Origin: Arthrobacter sp. DWC3
Lineage (GTDB): Bacteria > Actinomycetota > Actinomycetes > Actinomycetales > Micrococcaceae
Reading direction: 5' to 3'
Assembly (NCBI RefSeq): GCF_002929375.1
Contig: NZ_PJIP01000001.1
Coordinates: 186,001 to 250,000 of the forward strand
DNA length: 64,000 bases
The notes beneath the pieces are model-generated. The model did no database searches. It had not been told where the DNA came from and saw only the letters and a list, made by a program, of their open reading frames with translations. The translations under genes and the position numbers were made by a program. Of the stretch, positions 17,501 through 25,365 are shown piece by piece; position 1 is the first letter of the stretch; every line of letters starts with the position of its first letter.

Positions 17501-17574
17501 GGGCCCTTAGCTCAGTTGGCTAGAGCAACGGACTTTTAATCCGTGGGTCGTGGGTTCGAGCCCCACAGGGCCTA
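17501..17574 (+). tRNA. tRNA-Lys (anticodon TTT)
   Basis: A 74-nt cloverleaf without encoded CCA. The acceptor arms GGGCCCT and AGGGCCT pair with one terminal G-U. The D-arm region is TAGCTCAGTTGGCTAGAGC, the anticodon stem is ACGGA/TCCGT with loop CTTTTAA (anticodon 17535-17537), and the T-loop is GGTTCGAGCCC. A perfect terminator follows 10 nt downstream. Confidence 0.97.
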
Positions 17575-17583
17575 CCGCTACGG

Positions 17584-17611
17584 AAGGACCCCGGGACTGC
17601 CCGGGGTCCTT
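17584..17611. terminator. Terminator after tRNA-Lys
   Basis: A perfect 12-bp stem (AAGGACCCCGGG / CCCGGGGTCCTT) with an ACTG tetraloop, followed by TCTGCG. It also sits 14 nt beyond the stop of the convergent ZIP gene and may serve both. Confidence 0.85.
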
Positions 17612-17624
17612 CTGCGTTCCCGGC

Positions 17625-18401
17625 CTATCCCGACACCTGGTGGACCACGAAGGCCGTGAGGAAGCCGAGGGCGGCGATGAGCCCGGTCAGCATGTGCTGA
17701 CGTTCGAAGGCCTCGGGGATCATGGTGTCGGCCACCATCGCGAGGATGGCTCCGGCGGCGATCGCCGTGATGAAGGCGATCGTGACGCCGGAGGCCCCGT
17801 CCAGCAGCGCGTACCCCACGAGCGCGGACAGTCCGGAGACCAGGGCGATCCCGCCCCAGAGCCCGAACACGTATCGCGAACTCCGTCCCGCCGTCTTCAT
17901 GCCCGCGGTGCTCGAGAGCCCTTCGGGGACGTTGGAGATGAAGATCGCCACCAGCACGGCGGGGTTCACGGAGCCTCCCGCCACGAGTCCGAGTCCCAGG
18001 ACCACGGACTCCGGAATGCCGTCGAGCAGCGCCCCGAGAGCGATCGCGTTGCCGCTGCCGGCGGCGTCGGACTCCGACGGCTGCTGCCCGCCGGAGCGCT
18101 TGCGGTGCTGGGCGCCCTGCCGCGCGAGCACGGCATTGGCGCCGACGTACGTGACCGCCCCGACGAGGAAGCCGAGGGCCGTGGGGACGAGCCCGCCGGT
18201 CTCCTGGGCCTCGGCGACGAGTTCGAAGGCGAGGGCGGAGATGAGCACGCCCGCGCCGAACGCCATCACGAAGGAGACGGTGCGCGGCGGTACCTTCCAC
18301 CTCCAGGCGATCGCGGACCCGATGAGCAGCGCGCCGCCCGCGATGGCGCCCCAGGCGAATGCTTGCAGCCACAGTGGCACCGGACGCTCCTGTTCCCGCA
18401 C
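17625..18401 (-). CDS. ZIP family divalent-metal transporter
   Basis: A 258-residue integral membrane protein of the ZIP (ZRT/IRT-like, ZupT) family, importing zinc or related divalent metals. About eight hydrophobic segments are present. The metal-site helices read GALLDGIPESVVLGLGL (TM4) and FISNVPEGLSSTAGM (TM5). The usual HNxPEG histidine is replaced by Ser (SNVPEG), so metal preference may differ. A short cytoplasmic loop, RQGAQHRKRSGGQQPSE, replaces the His-rich loop of many ZIPs. It is convergent with tRNA-Lys. Confidence 0.88.
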   Translation of the reverse strand: MREQERPVPLWLQAFAWGAIAGGALLIGSAIAWRWKVPPRTVSFVMAFGAGVLISALAFELVAEAQETGGLVPTALGFLVGAVTYVGANAVLARQGAQHRKRSGGQQPSESDAAGSGNAIALGALLDGIPESVVLGLGLVAGGSVNPAVLVAIFISNVPEGLSSTAGMKTAGRSSRYVFGLWGGIALVSGLSALVGYALLDGASGVTIAFITAIAAGAILAMVADTMIPEAFERQHMLTGLIAALGFLTAFVVHQVSG

Positions 18402-18575
18402 CCCGCGGCACGACGACGAAAAACCGGGACCAGCCTGTCATACGGCGCGTCCGGGAAGCGGAGGGAACCCCGACGGTGCCGGGGTTGACTCGCCGCCCCC
18501 GCTCGTCTGCACTGGTAGGAGGAACTGGTGCTGCGCGCCCCGCACGGTGTGCCGCGGCAGAGCAGAGAGGTGCCC

Positions 18576-19178
18576 ATGGACGCCGTCGCCCTGACCGGAG
18601 GCCTGGCCGCCTGTGCCGTGATGGCGGTGGCCGCAGCCCTGACCGGCTGGCGTCTCGACGCGGTCTCGCGTCGCGGCGGCGGGACCGATGACTACTTCTG
18701 GGTCGGCTTCGGCGGCGCGGTCGTCCTCGCGGCGGCGGGCTTCGTCGGCGCGCTGCTCGGCGGCGGAGCGGTCCTGGTGGTGGGCCTCGTCCCGGCGGGA
18801 GCGGTCGGCGCGTGGGTGTGGCACCGCCACGACCGGCGGGGGAGGAAGGCCGCGGAGACCGCTCGGGCGGCGGCCGGGGCGGAGCTGCGACGGCGCCACG
18901 CCGCGGTGGTGCGGCGCTGGGCGGAGTACGACGTCGATCCCGCCAAGGCGATCAGCTACCCGGCCATGCACGATCCCCGCCACCCCGTGGGAAAGCCGGT
19001 GGTCCGTGCGCTGCGCGCGGCCGATGCCGCCCGCGACGACGGCGCCACCCCGGACCTCGGACGCTACGCAGCGGCGGTCGACCGGCTGGAGGAGGCGTTC
19101 GCGACCGCCGAGCACGACCTCCTGACGGTTGGCAAGCGACGCCCTGCGCGACACCGGGCGTTACACCCTTGGCCCTGA
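18576..19178 (+). CDS. Hypothetical membrane protein with cytoplasmic C-terminal domain
   Basis: About 200 residues and not recognised. Three hydrophobic segments occupy roughly residues 3-22, 38-55 and 58-75, followed by a basic linker (HRHDRRGRKAAE) and a helical, charged C-terminal domain (about 90-200) rich in Arg/Ala/Asp. The ATG at 18576 is preferred because GAGAGG lies just upstream; an in-frame earlier start at 18528 lacks a ribosome site. It stands alone between the ZIP gene and the secreted EEP enzyme. Confidence 0.7.
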   Translation: MDAVALTGGLAACAVMAVAAALTGWRLDAVSRRGGGTDDYFWVGFGGAVVLAAAGFVGALLGGGAVLVVGLVPAGAVGAWVWHRHDRRGRKAAETARAAAGAELRRRHAAVVRRWAEYDVDPAKAISYPAMHDPRHPVGKPVVRALRAADAARDDGATPDLGRYAAAVDRLEEAFATAEHDLLTVGKRRPARHRALHPWP

Positions 19179-19261
19179 ATCGTTACCTTGGAGTCGGTTC
19201 CGCGGAACCTTCCACGACTAGGCTTTAAGTTACCGAAGCGAACAACTGGGGGAGGGTCATC

Positions 19262-20533
19262 GTGCGCGTCCTGAAGCACTGCTGCGCAGGCCTGCTGGCC
19301 GGCTTCCTGCTCGTCACCGCCGCGCCGGTCGCCCTGGCGACACCCTCCGACGACTCCCTGGGCGCGGCGCCCGACACCAGGTCCGGCAACCGGCAGGAGG
19401 TCCGCTTCGCGACGTACAACGCGAGCCTCAACCGGCCGGCCCCGGGCGAACTGGTCCGCGACCTCGGCACCCCGGGCAACGCCCAGGCCCGGGCCATCGC
19501 CGAGGCGGTCCAGATCAACCGACCTGACGTCGTGCTGCTCAACGAGTTCGACTACGTCCCGGGCAACCGGGCCGCGGACCTGTTCAACGAGAACTACCTC
19601 CGCGTCGGCCAGAACGGCAAGGCGCCCCTCGACTACCCGTACGTCTACACCGCCCCGTCCAACACGGGCGTCCCCAGCGGCTTCGACCTGAACAACGACG
19701 GCAGTGTGGGCGGGCCCGACGACGCCCTCGGCTTCGGCGCGTTCGAGGGCCAGTACGGGATGGTGATCTACTCCCGGTACCCCATCGAGACGGAGTCCGT
19801 GCGGACGTTCCAGGACTTCCTGTGGAAGGACATGCCCGGCGCGCTCCTGCCCGACAACTCCGCCACGGATACCCGGGACGACTGGTACTCGGCGGACGAG
19901 CTCACCGCCCTGCCGCTGTCCAGCAAATCGCACTGGGACGTCCCCGTGACCATCGGCGGCCGGACGGTCCACGTCCTCGCCAGCCATCCCACGCCTCCCG
20001 TCTTCGACGGCCCCGAGGACCGTAACGGCCGACGCAACAGCGACGAGATCCGCTTCTGGTCGGACTACGTCACGGGCGGCGACGGTGCCTCCTACATCTA
20101 CGACGACGACGGCGGATCGGGCGGCCTCCGCCGCGGCGAGCGCTTCGTCGTCATGGGCGACCAGAACAGCGACCCGCTCGACGGCGACTCCCTGCCCGGC
20201 TCGATCGGGCGGCTGCTGGAGAACCGGCTCGTCCAGGACCCCCTGCCCGCGTCGCAGGGGGCCACCGAGGCATCGGCCCTGCAGGGCGGTGCGAACGCCG
20301 ACCACAGCGGCGATCCGGCGCACGACACCGCCGACTTCGAGGACAGGAGCGGCGGGAACCTCCGCGTGGACTACGTGCTGCCGTCCCGCAACCTGAAGGT
20401 GACCGGCTCCGGCGTGTTCTGGCCCCGGGCCGGCGTGCCCGGGTCCGAGCTGACGGGGATCTTCCCCTTCCTCACCAGCGACCACAGGCTGGTCCACGTG
20501 GACGTCACCCTGAACGGCGCCCGGCAACGCTGA
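19262..20533 (+). CDS. Secreted endonuclease/exonuclease/phosphatase (EEP) fold protein
   Basis: A 423-residue exported protein of the EEP superfamily (DNase I-like fold). A signal peptide occupies about 1-26 (cleavage near VALA-TP). EEP landmarks are RFATYNASLNRP (strand 1, Asn), VVLLNEFDYV (metal-binding Glu), VLASHPTPP, VMGDQNSDPLDGDS (catalytic Asp/Asn region) and FLTSDHRLVHVDV (terminal DH pair). Such enzymes hydrolyse phosphodiesters or phosphomonoesters; the substrate is not evident. The start is GTG at 19262 after GGGGGAGGG. GTTAC-type direct repeats in the promoter resemble a weak PHO box, which would fit phosphate scavenging, but this is tentative. Confidence 0.85.
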   Translation: MRVLKHCCAGLLAGFLLVTAAPVALATPSDDSLGAAPDTRSGNRQEVRFATYNASLNRPAPGELVRDLGTPGNAQARAIAEAVQINRPDVVLLNEFDYVPGNRAADLFNENYLRVGQNGKAPLDYPYVYTAPSNTGVPSGFDLNNDGSVGGPDDALGFGAFEGQYGMVIYSRYPIETESVRTFQDFLWKDMPGALLPDNSATDTRDDWYSADELTALPLSSKSHWDVPVTIGGRTVHVLASHPTPPVFDGPEDRNGRRNSDEIRFWSDYVTGGDGASYIYDDDGGSGGLRRGERFVVMGDQNSDPLDGDSLPGSIGRLLENRLVQDPLPASQGATEASALQGGANADHSGDPAHDTADFEDRSGGNLRVDYVLPSRNLKVTGSGVFWPRAGVPGSELTGIFPFLTSDHRLVHVDVTLNGARQR

Positions 20534-20762
20534 CCTTGTCGGGCCGCGGGCCCGGGTGTACGGTCGAGTGCATGAGGACGATCCTGTTTCAGTAAGCGAG
20601 CCGGCTCCTGCCGTGCTCAGCGCCACTTGTCGATGACATCTCTCCAAGGGCGCCCGCTGAAGCTGTCCGATCATCCCCGGCACTCCCGTCGCAGGTCCTC
20701 CCGCGCGTAGTGCTGCCCGGTCAGGCACGGTTCCGTGGGCGCAGCCACCAGAAAGGAACACC

Positions 20763-21008
20763 ATGACCAGCACGCCCCAGAAGAAGCAGTCCCAGCCCGG
20801 CATGCAGCCTGCAGAGGGCACGGCCGGGAGCAACGCGCCGTCGAAGCAGCCGCAGGGCGGCAGGCTCCAGGACGACCCGCGCGCGCAGCTCGCGCTCGCG
20901 AAGAAGAACCACGCGGCCAATCCGACGGCCGCCTCGGGAGCCGCGCACATCAAGGCGGCACACGAGAGCAGCAAGCAGGGAAAGAAGGAGAAGAAAGTGC
21001 GCTGGTAG
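20763..21008 (+). CDS. Small hydrophilic hypothetical protein
   Basis: An 81-residue protein rich in Gln, Lys, Ala and Pro with no hydrophobic segment, probably intrinsically disordered (for example SQPGMQPAEGTAGSNAPSKQ and the Lys-rich tail KKEKKVRW). The ATG follows an AAAGGA ribosome site. I cannot assign a family. A long hairpin begins 53 nt after the stop. The 230 nt before it (20534-20762) contain no gene I can support. Confidence 0.7.
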   Translation: MTSTPQKKQSQPGMQPAEGTAGSNAPSKQPQGGRLQDDPRAQLALAKKNHAANPTAASGAAHIKAAHESSKQGKKEKKVRW

Positions 21009-21061
21009 GCACTTCCGGGCACCGGTCGTCCGGCTACCCGTGATGACCGGGCTCAAATGGA

Positions 21062-21110
21062 GCTGGCTCCGAGTTCTGCGTATGGGGGAATCGCAGAAAT
21101 CGGAGCCAGC
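21062..21110. repeat. Long inverted repeat between the small protein gene and the double-HTH gene
   Basis: Two 19-nt arms (21062-21080, GCTGGCTCCGAGTTCTGCG, and 21092-21110) pair with one mismatch around an 11-nt loop. A TATACT -10 hexamer begins 8 nt after the right arm (21119-21124). It may terminate the upstream gene or act as an operator or leader element for the downstream one. There is no T-run after it. Confidence 0.7.
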
Positions 21111-21158
21111 AACCTCAGTATACTTCTACGCGAGCCCGAAAAGTCCAATCGAAAGGTG

Positions 21159-21896
21159 ATGATGGCCGTCACAGCCAAAGCTTTCCAGCTGTGGCGTTCC
21201 CGAATCGCTCCGCAGGACACGCTGACCGATCTGTGCAGGATCGCCGGCATCAAGCGTTCCACCCTCGCCCAGCAGCTGGTCCGCGGCAAGGTGTCGGTCC
21301 CCACCGTGGTCGCCGTCGCCCGCGGGTACGGCGAACCGCCCGTGGGGGCGCTCGCCCGGTTCGAGGGCTTCGAGGATCTCCAGCGCGGCACCACACTGCC
21401 CACGGACGCCGAACTCGTCAGCCAGGTCTCGCACACCGACATCCTGCGCCTGCTCGTGGCCCGCAGTGAGGACAGGGAGTGCACCTGCACCGACGTCCAG
21501 CTGCGGCTCGCGCCGTTCCCGCACCGCAATTCGGTCCGCGCGTGGATCGAGGCGATCGATCCCGGCGACCTCCGCCAGCAGCTCGCGCTGAGCACCGGAG
21601 TGGCCCGGCAGAACCTCTCGGCCCAGCTCACGGCGGGCCGGCTCGCCCCGGAGATCGCGGTGCAGGCCGCGCGCATCGCGGGGGTGTCGCTCACCAGCGG
21701 CCTCGTGGTGACGGGGCTGCTCACCCAGGCCGAGGGCGGGTGGCCGGAGGACGGCCGCGCCCGGGCCCTGTGTGCCCTCAGCGATCTGGACCTCGTCTTC
21801 CTCGGACGGGACCGGCTGGACGTGCTGGGCAAGCAGCTCCGGCGGGCGGAGCTCGACGACGGCAAGGACCGCGCCATGTGGGAGAACCTGGGATGA
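21159..21896 (+). CDS. Protein with two helix-turn-helix-like segments, probable regulator
   Basis: About 245 residues, not recognised as a named family. Two XRE-like HTH segments are visible: TLTDLCRIAGIKRSTLAQQL (about 20-40) and QQLALSTGVARQNLSAQLTA (about 145-165), each followed by a similar helix, as if the unit were duplicated. A short cysteine pair (ECTCTD) lies between them. The ATG at 21159 or 21162 is preceded by GAAAGG; an earlier ATG at 21057 would run through the inverted repeat and TATACT box, so it is unlikely. It overlaps the following membrane-protein gene by 4 nt (ATGA), implying a two-gene operon. Confidence 0.75.
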   Translation: MMAVTAKAFQLWRSRIAPQDTLTDLCRIAGIKRSTLAQQLVRGKVSVPTVVAVARGYGEPPVGALARFEGFEDLQRGTTLPTDAELVSQVSHTDILRLLVARSEDRECTCTDVQLRLAPFPHRNSVRAWIEAIDPGDLRQQLALSTGVARQNLSAQLTAGRLAPEIAVQAARIAGVSLTSGLVVTGLLTQAEGGWPEDGRARALCALSDLDLVFLGRDRLDVLGKQLRRAELDDGKDRAMWENLG

Positions 21897-22615
21897 CCAC
21901 CACCACCATCCAGTGGGTCGCGCTCGGGCTCTGTGCCGCCGGAGCGGCGGTGCGGGTCCCCGGCGCGCGCAAGGGACACGGGCGCACGGTCTTCGTCGCC
22001 CTCGTGCTGCTGACCCTCGCCGTCGGTCTGTCGATCACGCCCATCTACGAGGCCGTCGACGGCCTCGTAGGCGCGGTGAACATCGCCAACCTGCTCCTCA
22101 GGCTCACCCTGTACACCGTGTTCGTGCTGCTCGGCGTCCGGATGGCGGCGGCGTTCGGCTCCTCCCTCGCCCGTCGCCTCATCGTCGGGCCCTTCGGGGT
22201 GGCGGTCCTCGCGGTGACGGTCGCGGCGACGCTGTACTTCTTCGTGGCCAGCGAGCTGCCCGGCAGTTCCACCGCCCTGCGGGCGTTCGAGGACCAGGAC
22301 ACCGTGCAGCAGTACGCCGCGGTGGGACGCCTCTATCCCGGCTACGTGGCGGGCTGCCTGGTGGTCCCCGCGATCGCTTCGGCCCTCGACCGCGGGGCCC
22401 GCACCATCCACCGCGTGGCGTGCGCACTCCTCGCCGGCGGCTTCTCGCTCGTGGTGGTGTTCGTCCTGCTGCGGCTGACCGCCCTCGACCTGATGGCCTG
22501 GGACTACATCCTGCCGTTCTCGGCCATCCTGCTCACCGTGCTGGGGCTGTGCCTGATCTGGCTGAGCCACACCCTCGGCAGGAGGCGCCGGACGAACGCG
22601 AACAGGCTCGCGTAG
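21893..22615 (+). CDS. Hypothetical polytopic membrane protein paired with the HTH protein
   Basis: A 240-residue protein with about seven hydrophobic segments (about residues 5-20, 32-48, 60-80, 95-115, 145-162, 180-200, 208-228) and a basic tail (LGRRRRTNANRLA). There is no ATPase or catalytic motif. It is translationally coupled to the double-HTH protein. Pairs of an HTH regulator with a seven-helix membrane protein are found in other actinobacteria, with some annotated as putative transporters, but I cannot give a function. A membrane sensor feeding the regulator is possible. Confidence 0.75.
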   Translation: MTTTTIQWVALGLCAAGAAVRVPGARKGHGRTVFVALVLLTLAVGLSITPIYEAVDGLVGAVNIANLLLRLTLYTVFVLLGVRMAAAFGSSLARRLIVGPFGVAVLAVTVAATLYFFVASELPGSSTALRAFEDQDTVQQYAAVGRLYPGYVAGCLVVPAIASALDRGARTIHRVACALLAGGFSLVVVFVLLRLTALDLMAWDYILPFSAILLTVLGLCLIWLSHTLGRRRRTNANRLA

Positions 22616-22768
22616 ATGCCCGGGTCGCCGGCGGGCCGGGATACTTGCCCCACGCAATAAAAGAGACGCAATCGTGTCCTCAGCGCATTCACGGTTTCAT
22701 GATCGTGTGTAAAAATAATGATTATGTAACTGCCGCTTTCCGTGGGGGGTCAGCGGATCGTTACCCGG

Positions 22769-22810
22769 CAGATAGGTGTGTCCATTAGAACGGGTGGACC
22801 CACCTATCTG
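22769..22810. repeat. Inverted repeat beside an AT-rich stretch in a convergent gap
   Basis: Arms CAGATAGGTG and CACCTATCTG, extended by GTCC/GGAC with one interrupting mismatch each side, surround a 12-nt loop. It lies in the 282-nt gap between convergent genes, about 30 nt after an unusually AT-rich run (about 22709-22735, with TAAAAATAATGATTATG). It could be a terminator for the membrane-protein transcript or the end of a small RNA. Confidence 0.55.
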
Positions 22811-22831
22811 TTCTTGAGCACCCGGACGCCG

Positions 22832-22873
22832 AAGGGCGCCGTCCGCCGCGGATTCGCGGAGGACGGCGCCCTT
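22832..22873 (-). terminator. Terminator of the fructose PTS operon
   Basis: Arms of 13 nt (AAGGGCGCCGTCC and its complement) pair perfectly, with an inner CCGCG/CGCGG stem and a GATT loop. It starts 25 nt beyond the ptsH stop on the minus strand. Confidence 0.85.
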
Positions 22874-22897
22874 TCCTGCGAGCGGTCCGGCCGGCTG

Positions 22898-23176
22898 CTA
22901 CTCGGCGTCGTGGTCCGTCTCGATGATGCGTGCGAGGGCCTCGAGCGCGTCCTCGGCGCCGTCGCCGTCGGCGCGCAGCACCACGACGTCGCCGTGCGAG
23001 GCACCGAGGCTCATGAGGGACAGGATGCTGGAGGCATCCATCGCCTCCTCGGCGGGCTCGCCGTCCATGGCGATGGTGACCTCGAGGGGGAGTTCACCGG
23101 CGGCCTCCGCGAAGATGGAGGCCGGACGGGCGTGCAGTCCCACGCGACTCGCGACGGTTGCCTTGCGTTCTGCCAT
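22898..23176 (-). CDS. ptsH: HPr family phosphocarrier protein
   Basis: A 92-residue HPr that accepts phosphate from PTS Enzyme I and passes it to EIIA domains. The active histidine is His15 in SRVGLHARPAS. Ser50 in DASSILSLMSLG aligns with the regulatory Ser46 of low-GC Gram-positive HPr, although whether an HPr kinase exists here is unknown. An AAGGAG ribosome site precedes the ATG. It is the last gene of fruR-fruK-fruA-ptsH, 53 nt after fruA. No Enzyme I gene is in the window. Confidence 0.96.
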   Translation of the reverse strand: MAERKATVASRVGLHARPASIFAEAAGELPLEVTIAMDGEPAEEAMDASSILSLMSLGASHGDVVVLRADGDGAEDALEALARIIETDHDAE

Positions 23177-23229
23177 GATGTGCTCCTTGTTCGTGAATGC
23201 GTTCAGGTACAGCCAACCGGACCGGGGGG

Positions 23230-25365
23230 TCAGGCTGCAACCGGCTCGGCGACGGCGGTCTTCTTCTTGCTCGTGGCATAGCGCTTCAGGGCGATGACGG
23301 CGAGTGCCGAGATGACCGTCCCCACCACGATCGCGACCAGGAACATCGCGAAGTTCCCGATGGCGAAGAAGACGAAGAGTCCGCCGTGGGGGGCCTGCGA
23401 CGTGACGCCGGTCCCCATGACGATCGCACCGGTCACCGCGGAGCCCACGAGGGACGCCGGGATGACGCGCAGCGGATCGGCCGCGGCGAACGGGATGGCG
23501 CCTTCGGAGATGAAGGCGGCTCCCAGCAGCCAGGCCGCCTTGCCGTTCTCGCGCTCGGGCGCGGTGAAGCGGTTGCGGTCGATCAGGGTGGCCAGGGCCA
23601 TGGCGAGCGGCGGAACCATGCCGGCCGCCATGACGGCCGCCATGATCTGCAGGGGTGCGGGGTTCTCCAGCGACCCGGCTCCGAGGCCGGCGACTGCGAA
23701 GGAGTAGGCGACCTTGTTGACGGGTCCGCCGAGGTCGATGGCCATCATGAGGCCGAGGATGACGCCGAGCCCCACGGCGGCGGTGCCGGTCAGGCCGGAC
23801 AGCCAGTTGTTGAGCCCCACGGTGATCGCGGCGATGGGGCCGCCGAGGACGAGGAACATCAGGCCGGACGCCACGATGGACGCCACGAGCGGGATGATGA
23901 CCACGGGCATGAGGCTCCGCAGCCAGCGCGGCACGGAGAGCCGGCCGATCATCATGGCCACGTACCCGGCGAGCAGGCCGCCGACGATACCGCCGAGGAA
24001 GCCTGCCCCCATGAAGCCCGCCACGGCACCGGCGACGAAGCCCGGTGCGATACCCGGCCGGTCGGCCAGCGCGTACGCGATGTAGCCGGCGAGGGCGGGG
24101 ACCAGGAAGCCGAGCGACAACTGGCCGATCTTGAACGCCACGGCCCCCAGGTACTCGCCGAGCCCGCCGGCCGGGAGGTTCCCGAGGCTGTTCTCGAGGA
24201 CCACGGCGTCGGCGGTCTCCGTGATGAGGTACCCGCCGAGCAGGAAGCCGAGCGCGATCAGCAGACCGCCGCCTGCGACGAAGGGGATCATGTAGCTGAC
24301 GCCGGTGAGGAGCGCCCGCTTGAGGGTGCTGCCGATGCCGTCCCGGCCGCCGTCGTCGTCCGTCTGCTCGCCTCCGGCGGTGCCGGCGACCCTGCGGGCG
24401 TTCGGGTTCTGGGCGGCCGCGACGGCCTCCTCGACCATCTCGCCCGGCTCGTCGATGCCGCGCTTGACGGGTGAGGTGATCACGGGGAGGCCGGCGAAGC
24501 GCTGCTTGTCGCGCACGTCGACGTCGACGGCGAAGATCACGGCGTCGGCCGCGGCGATGACCGCGGGATCCAGCGGCGTGGCACCGGAGGAGCCCTGCGT
24601 CTCGACCTGGAGGTCGATCCCGCGCTCCTTGGCCGCTGCCACCAGGGAGTCGGCCGCCATGTACGTGTGGGCGATCCCGGTGGGGCACGCGGTGACGGCG
24701 ACGAGGCGCCGTACCTTGGTGTCCGTGGACCGGCCGTGCTCGACGGCGGGTCCCGTGGTGTCCGTCCCGCCCGGCGAGGTGCCGAGCGTCGCTGCGGCCT
24801 CGCCCGCCCGTGCCCCGGCGCCGGCAGCCCCGGTCGTTGCGCCGGTGGTCCCTGAGGCGCCGGCGGCGTGGGCTCCTGCGCCCGCTGTCCCCCCGGTGGT
24901 CGTCGGGGCGTCGCCGAGGCCCAGCGCGCCGTTGACGAGGGCCACGACGTCGGCCGGCGTCCGGGCGGCGCGCAGGGAGGCCGTGAAGTCCTTCTTGATC
25001 AGCGACCGCGCGAGCTTGGACAGCAGCTTGAGGTGCTCCTGGTCGGCGCCGTCGGGGGCTGCGATGAAGAAGACGAGGTCCGCAGGCCCGTCCTTCGCCC
25101 CGAAGTCCACGGGCGGCGCGAGCCGGGCCATGGCGAGGGTGGCGTCGGTGACCGCGGTGGAGCGGCAGTGCGGGATGGCGATTCCCCCGGGGACACCCGT
25201 GGAGGTCTTGTTCTCGCGGGCGAGGGCGTCGGCGTACAGGCCGTCCACCTCCGTGGAGCGGCCCTGCGCGGCGACCTGCTCCGCGAGGTAGCGGATCACC
25301 GAGGACCGTTCGGTCCCCAGGTCCGTGTCCAGAGTCACAAGCTCCGGAGTGATGAGATCGGACAT
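23230..25365 (-). CDS. fruA: Fructose-specific PTS enzyme EIIABC
   Basis: This 711-residue membrane protein imports fructose and phosphorylates it to fructose 1-phosphate. Domain order is IIA (about 1-150, active His66 in GIAIPHCRS), a low-complexity Gly/Ala/Thr linker (about 151-216), IIB (about 217-320, active Cys227 in AVTACPTGIAHTYMAA) and the membrane IIC (about 350-690, starting ALLTGVSYMIPFVAGGGLL). The gene start overlaps the fruK stop by one base (TGATG) with AGGAGG upstream. The pairing with fruK and a DeoR regulator supports fructose as the substrate. Confidence 0.97.
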   Translation of the reverse strand: MSDLITPELVTLDTDLGTERSSVIRYLAEQVAAQGRSTEVDGLYADALARENKTSTGVPGGIAIPHCRSTAVTDATLAMARLAPPVDFGAKDGPADLVFFIAAPDGADQEHLKLLSKLARSLIKKDFTASLRAARTPADVVALVNGALGLGDAPTTTGGTAGAGAHAAGASGTTGATTGAAGAGARAGEAAATLGTSPGGTDTTGPAVEHGRSTDTKVRRLVAVTACPTGIAHTYMAADSLVAAAKERGIDLQVETQGSSGATPLDPAVIAAADAVIFAVDVDVRDKQRFAGLPVITSPVKRGIDEPGEMVEEAVAAAQNPNARRVAGTAGGEQTDDDGGRDGIGSTLKRALLTGVSYMIPFVAGGGLLIALGFLLGGYLITETADAVVLENSLGNLPAGGLGEYLGAVAFKIGQLSLGFLVPALAGYIAYALADRPGIAPGFVAGAVAGFMGAGFLGGIVGGLLAGYVAMMIGRLSVPRWLRSLMPVVIIPLVASIVASGLMFLVLGGPIAAITVGLNNWLSGLTGTAAVGLGVILGLMMAIDLGGPVNKVAYSFAVAGLGAGSLENPAPLQIMAAVMAAGMVPPLAMALATLIDRNRFTAPERENGKAAWLLGAAFISEGAIPFAAADPLRVIPASLVGSAVTGAIVMGTGVTSQAPHGGLFVFFAIGNFAMFLVAIVVGTVISALAVIALKRYATSKKKTAVAEPVAA

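Noticed and set aside
19064-21022. 652-residue minus-strand open frame across the EEP gene
   Set aside because: It covers a gene with signal peptide and EEP motifs on the plus strand and has no recognisable content.
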